Positions 63,294-64,000 of a DNA stretch of 64,000 nt are shown here, piece after piece. Position 1 is the first letter of the stretch; every line of letters starts with the position of its first letter. The notes under the pieces were generated by a model. It made no database searches, had not been told where the DNA came from, and was given only the letters and a program-made list of their open reading frames with translations. This DNA is from Alteriqipengyuania bathyomarina_B (GTDB lineage: Bacteria; Pseudomonadota; Alphaproteobacteria; Sphingomonadales; Sphingomonadaceae). Location of the stretch: contig NZ_JBCFZM010000003.1 in assembly GCF_038594605.1 (NCBI RefSeq), positions 372,001 through 436,000 on the forward strand, given 5' to 3'. Position numbers and translations under genes: made by a program.

Positions 63294-63425
63294 CTACCCG
63301 TTCTTCATGTTCTCCAGCCCTTTGACGGCGCCCGGCTTGGTGCTGGGCTGCGAGGCGTTGGTTTTCAGCTTTCCCTTCTTGGGCTTGCGCGCTTCGTGGG
63401 TCTTCTTCTGCTGGCCTTTGGCCAT
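63294..63425 (-). CDS. Small basic hypothetical protein
   Basis: A 43-residue Lys-rich protein from ATG 63425 (MAKGQQKKTHEARKPKKGKL), ending KGLENMKNG. Small, very basic proteins of this kind are common in alphaproteobacteria and may bind nucleic acid. No family recognised. Confidence 0.55.
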   Translation of the reverse strand: MAKGQQKKTHEARKPKKGKLKTNASQPSTKPGAVKGLENMKNG

Positions 63426-63543
63426 AGTCGATGCAATCGGGGCGGCATGCCCCACGCGGGGATACGCCTGTTCGGGTCGAAGGCTTGCATCAAATCGTAC
63501 GAAGGGCGCATCCATGCCGCAGTGCCAACGCGCGCTATGCATC

Positions 63544-63580
63544 AAAAAACCCGCCCCAGCCTGCGAGCCGGAGCGGGTTT
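63544..63580 (-). terminator. Rho-independent terminator of PRC-barrel gene
   Basis: Read on the minus strand, AAACCCGC pairs with GCGGGTTT across a GC-rich loop and runs into TTTTTTG. It lies 28 bases past the PRC-barrel stop codon. Confidence 0.75.
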
Positions 63581-63608
63581 CGGGTTAGCAGCGCGTATGA
63601 AGCGCAGG

Positions 63609-64000
63609 TTACATCGCGTCGGCAGTTTCGGTCGCGCCCGGCATTTTCGCGTCGGGAAGAGCGGCGAGCTGCTTGGCGGTCCGCGTGGTGCGGACATCCT
63701 GATCGTCGCCGTCGCTATGGGCGACGAGGTTGCGCATCGGGACGACCACATAGCGATCGGTGCCTTCCAGCTCGACCACCAGCCCGTCGACAGTGCCCAT
63801 CGCATTGCGATTGACCTGCTCGATTTCGCCAAGCTCGTTGCCGTCCGCGTCGACCAACTCGGCATCGAGCAGTTGCGCTTCGGTCATGCCCAGCGCCGCT
63901 TCCTCGTTACCCGCTTCGGCGGCGCTTTGTTCGGCCTGTGCTTCCATCTGGTCCTCGGCCAAGTCGGCTTCCTGCTCGGCCTGCGATTCGCAGGCGGTCA
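63609..64000 (-). CDS. PRC-barrel lipoprotein (N-terminus beyond window)
   Basis: The visible 130 residues include a lipoprotein cleavage site: TACESQAEQEADLAEDQ, where the cysteine near base 63990 fits a lipobox, so the signal peptide lies outside the window. An acidic Gln/Glu-rich linker follows, then the PRC-barrel domain: LLDAELVDADGNELGEIEQVNRNAMGTVDGLVVELEGTDRYVVVPM. PRC-barrels occur in envelope and RNA-processing proteins; here it is a periplasmic lipoprotein of unknown role. A terminator follows. Confidence 0.8.
   Translation of the reverse strand, partial: TACESQAEQEADLAEDQMEAQAEQSAAEAGNEEAALGMTEAQLLDAELVDADGNELGEIEQVNRNAMGTVDGLVVELEGTDRYVVVPMRNLVAHSDGDDQDVRTTRTAKQLAALPDAKMPGATETADAM

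Overview
This window looks like chromosomal DNA from a high-GC alphaproteobacterium, most likely a sphingomonad of the Erythrobacteraceae type. The inference rests on the compact GC-rich genes, the crtY-crtI/crtB carotenoid genes, the valine-degradation genes, many exported lipoproteins, and GC-rich palindromic intergenic repeats. No ribosomal RNA gene is present, so the genus is not certain. No prophage, insertion sequence with a transposase, or CRISPR array was seen.

Layout. 1-7.8 kb (minus strand): valine catabolism (3-hydroxyisobutyryl-CoA hydrolase, acyl-CoA dehydrogenase, methylmalonate-semialdehyde dehydrogenase), interrupted by three related F-x-G-x-W lipoproteins, a polysaccharide deacetylase and a GH19-like lysozyme. 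8-13.6 kb: a complete tripartite RND efflux operon. 13.9-20.1 kb: small metabolic operons, an AraC regulator, and an exported isochorismatase-family gene broken by a one-base frameshift. 20.3 kb: tRNA-Gly(CCC). 20.4-26.0 kb: an apparent operon of response regulator, histidine kinase, lipoprotein and an exported TPR-CHAT caspase-like protein. It is divergent from six exported proteins at 26.3-31.4 kb, several of them cysteine-rich Sel1-like repeat proteins. I consider this pair of units the best candidate for an undescribed system.

31.5-37.1 kb: diguanylate cyclase, a divergent GDT1-like membrane protein, Dps, a NUDIX hydrolase, DNA polymerase IV and an MFS exporter. 37.2-44 kb: biotin-dependent acyl-CoA carboxylase alpha subunit, then the carotenoid genes crtB, crtI and crtY. 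crtI and crtB are separated by a LOG-family gene and a DUF559 gene, and the DUF559 gene is bracketed by inverted copies of a structured repeat. 44-55.7 kb: envelope proteins, a small autoregulated repressor/membrane-protein operon with three operator-like palindromes, exported peptidases and hydrolases, and an AbgT transporter. 55.7-64 kb: a large unrecognised membrane protein, a TPP riboswitch with thiC, a ribosome hibernation factor, an AT-rich HEPN-like gene that appears horizontally acquired, and several small genes.

Catabolism of branched-chain amino acids, carotenoid synthesis, efflux and envelope stress dominate the recognisable biology. Function calls come from reading translated proteins by eye. 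No database search was possible, so family names are recognition of motifs, not search results.
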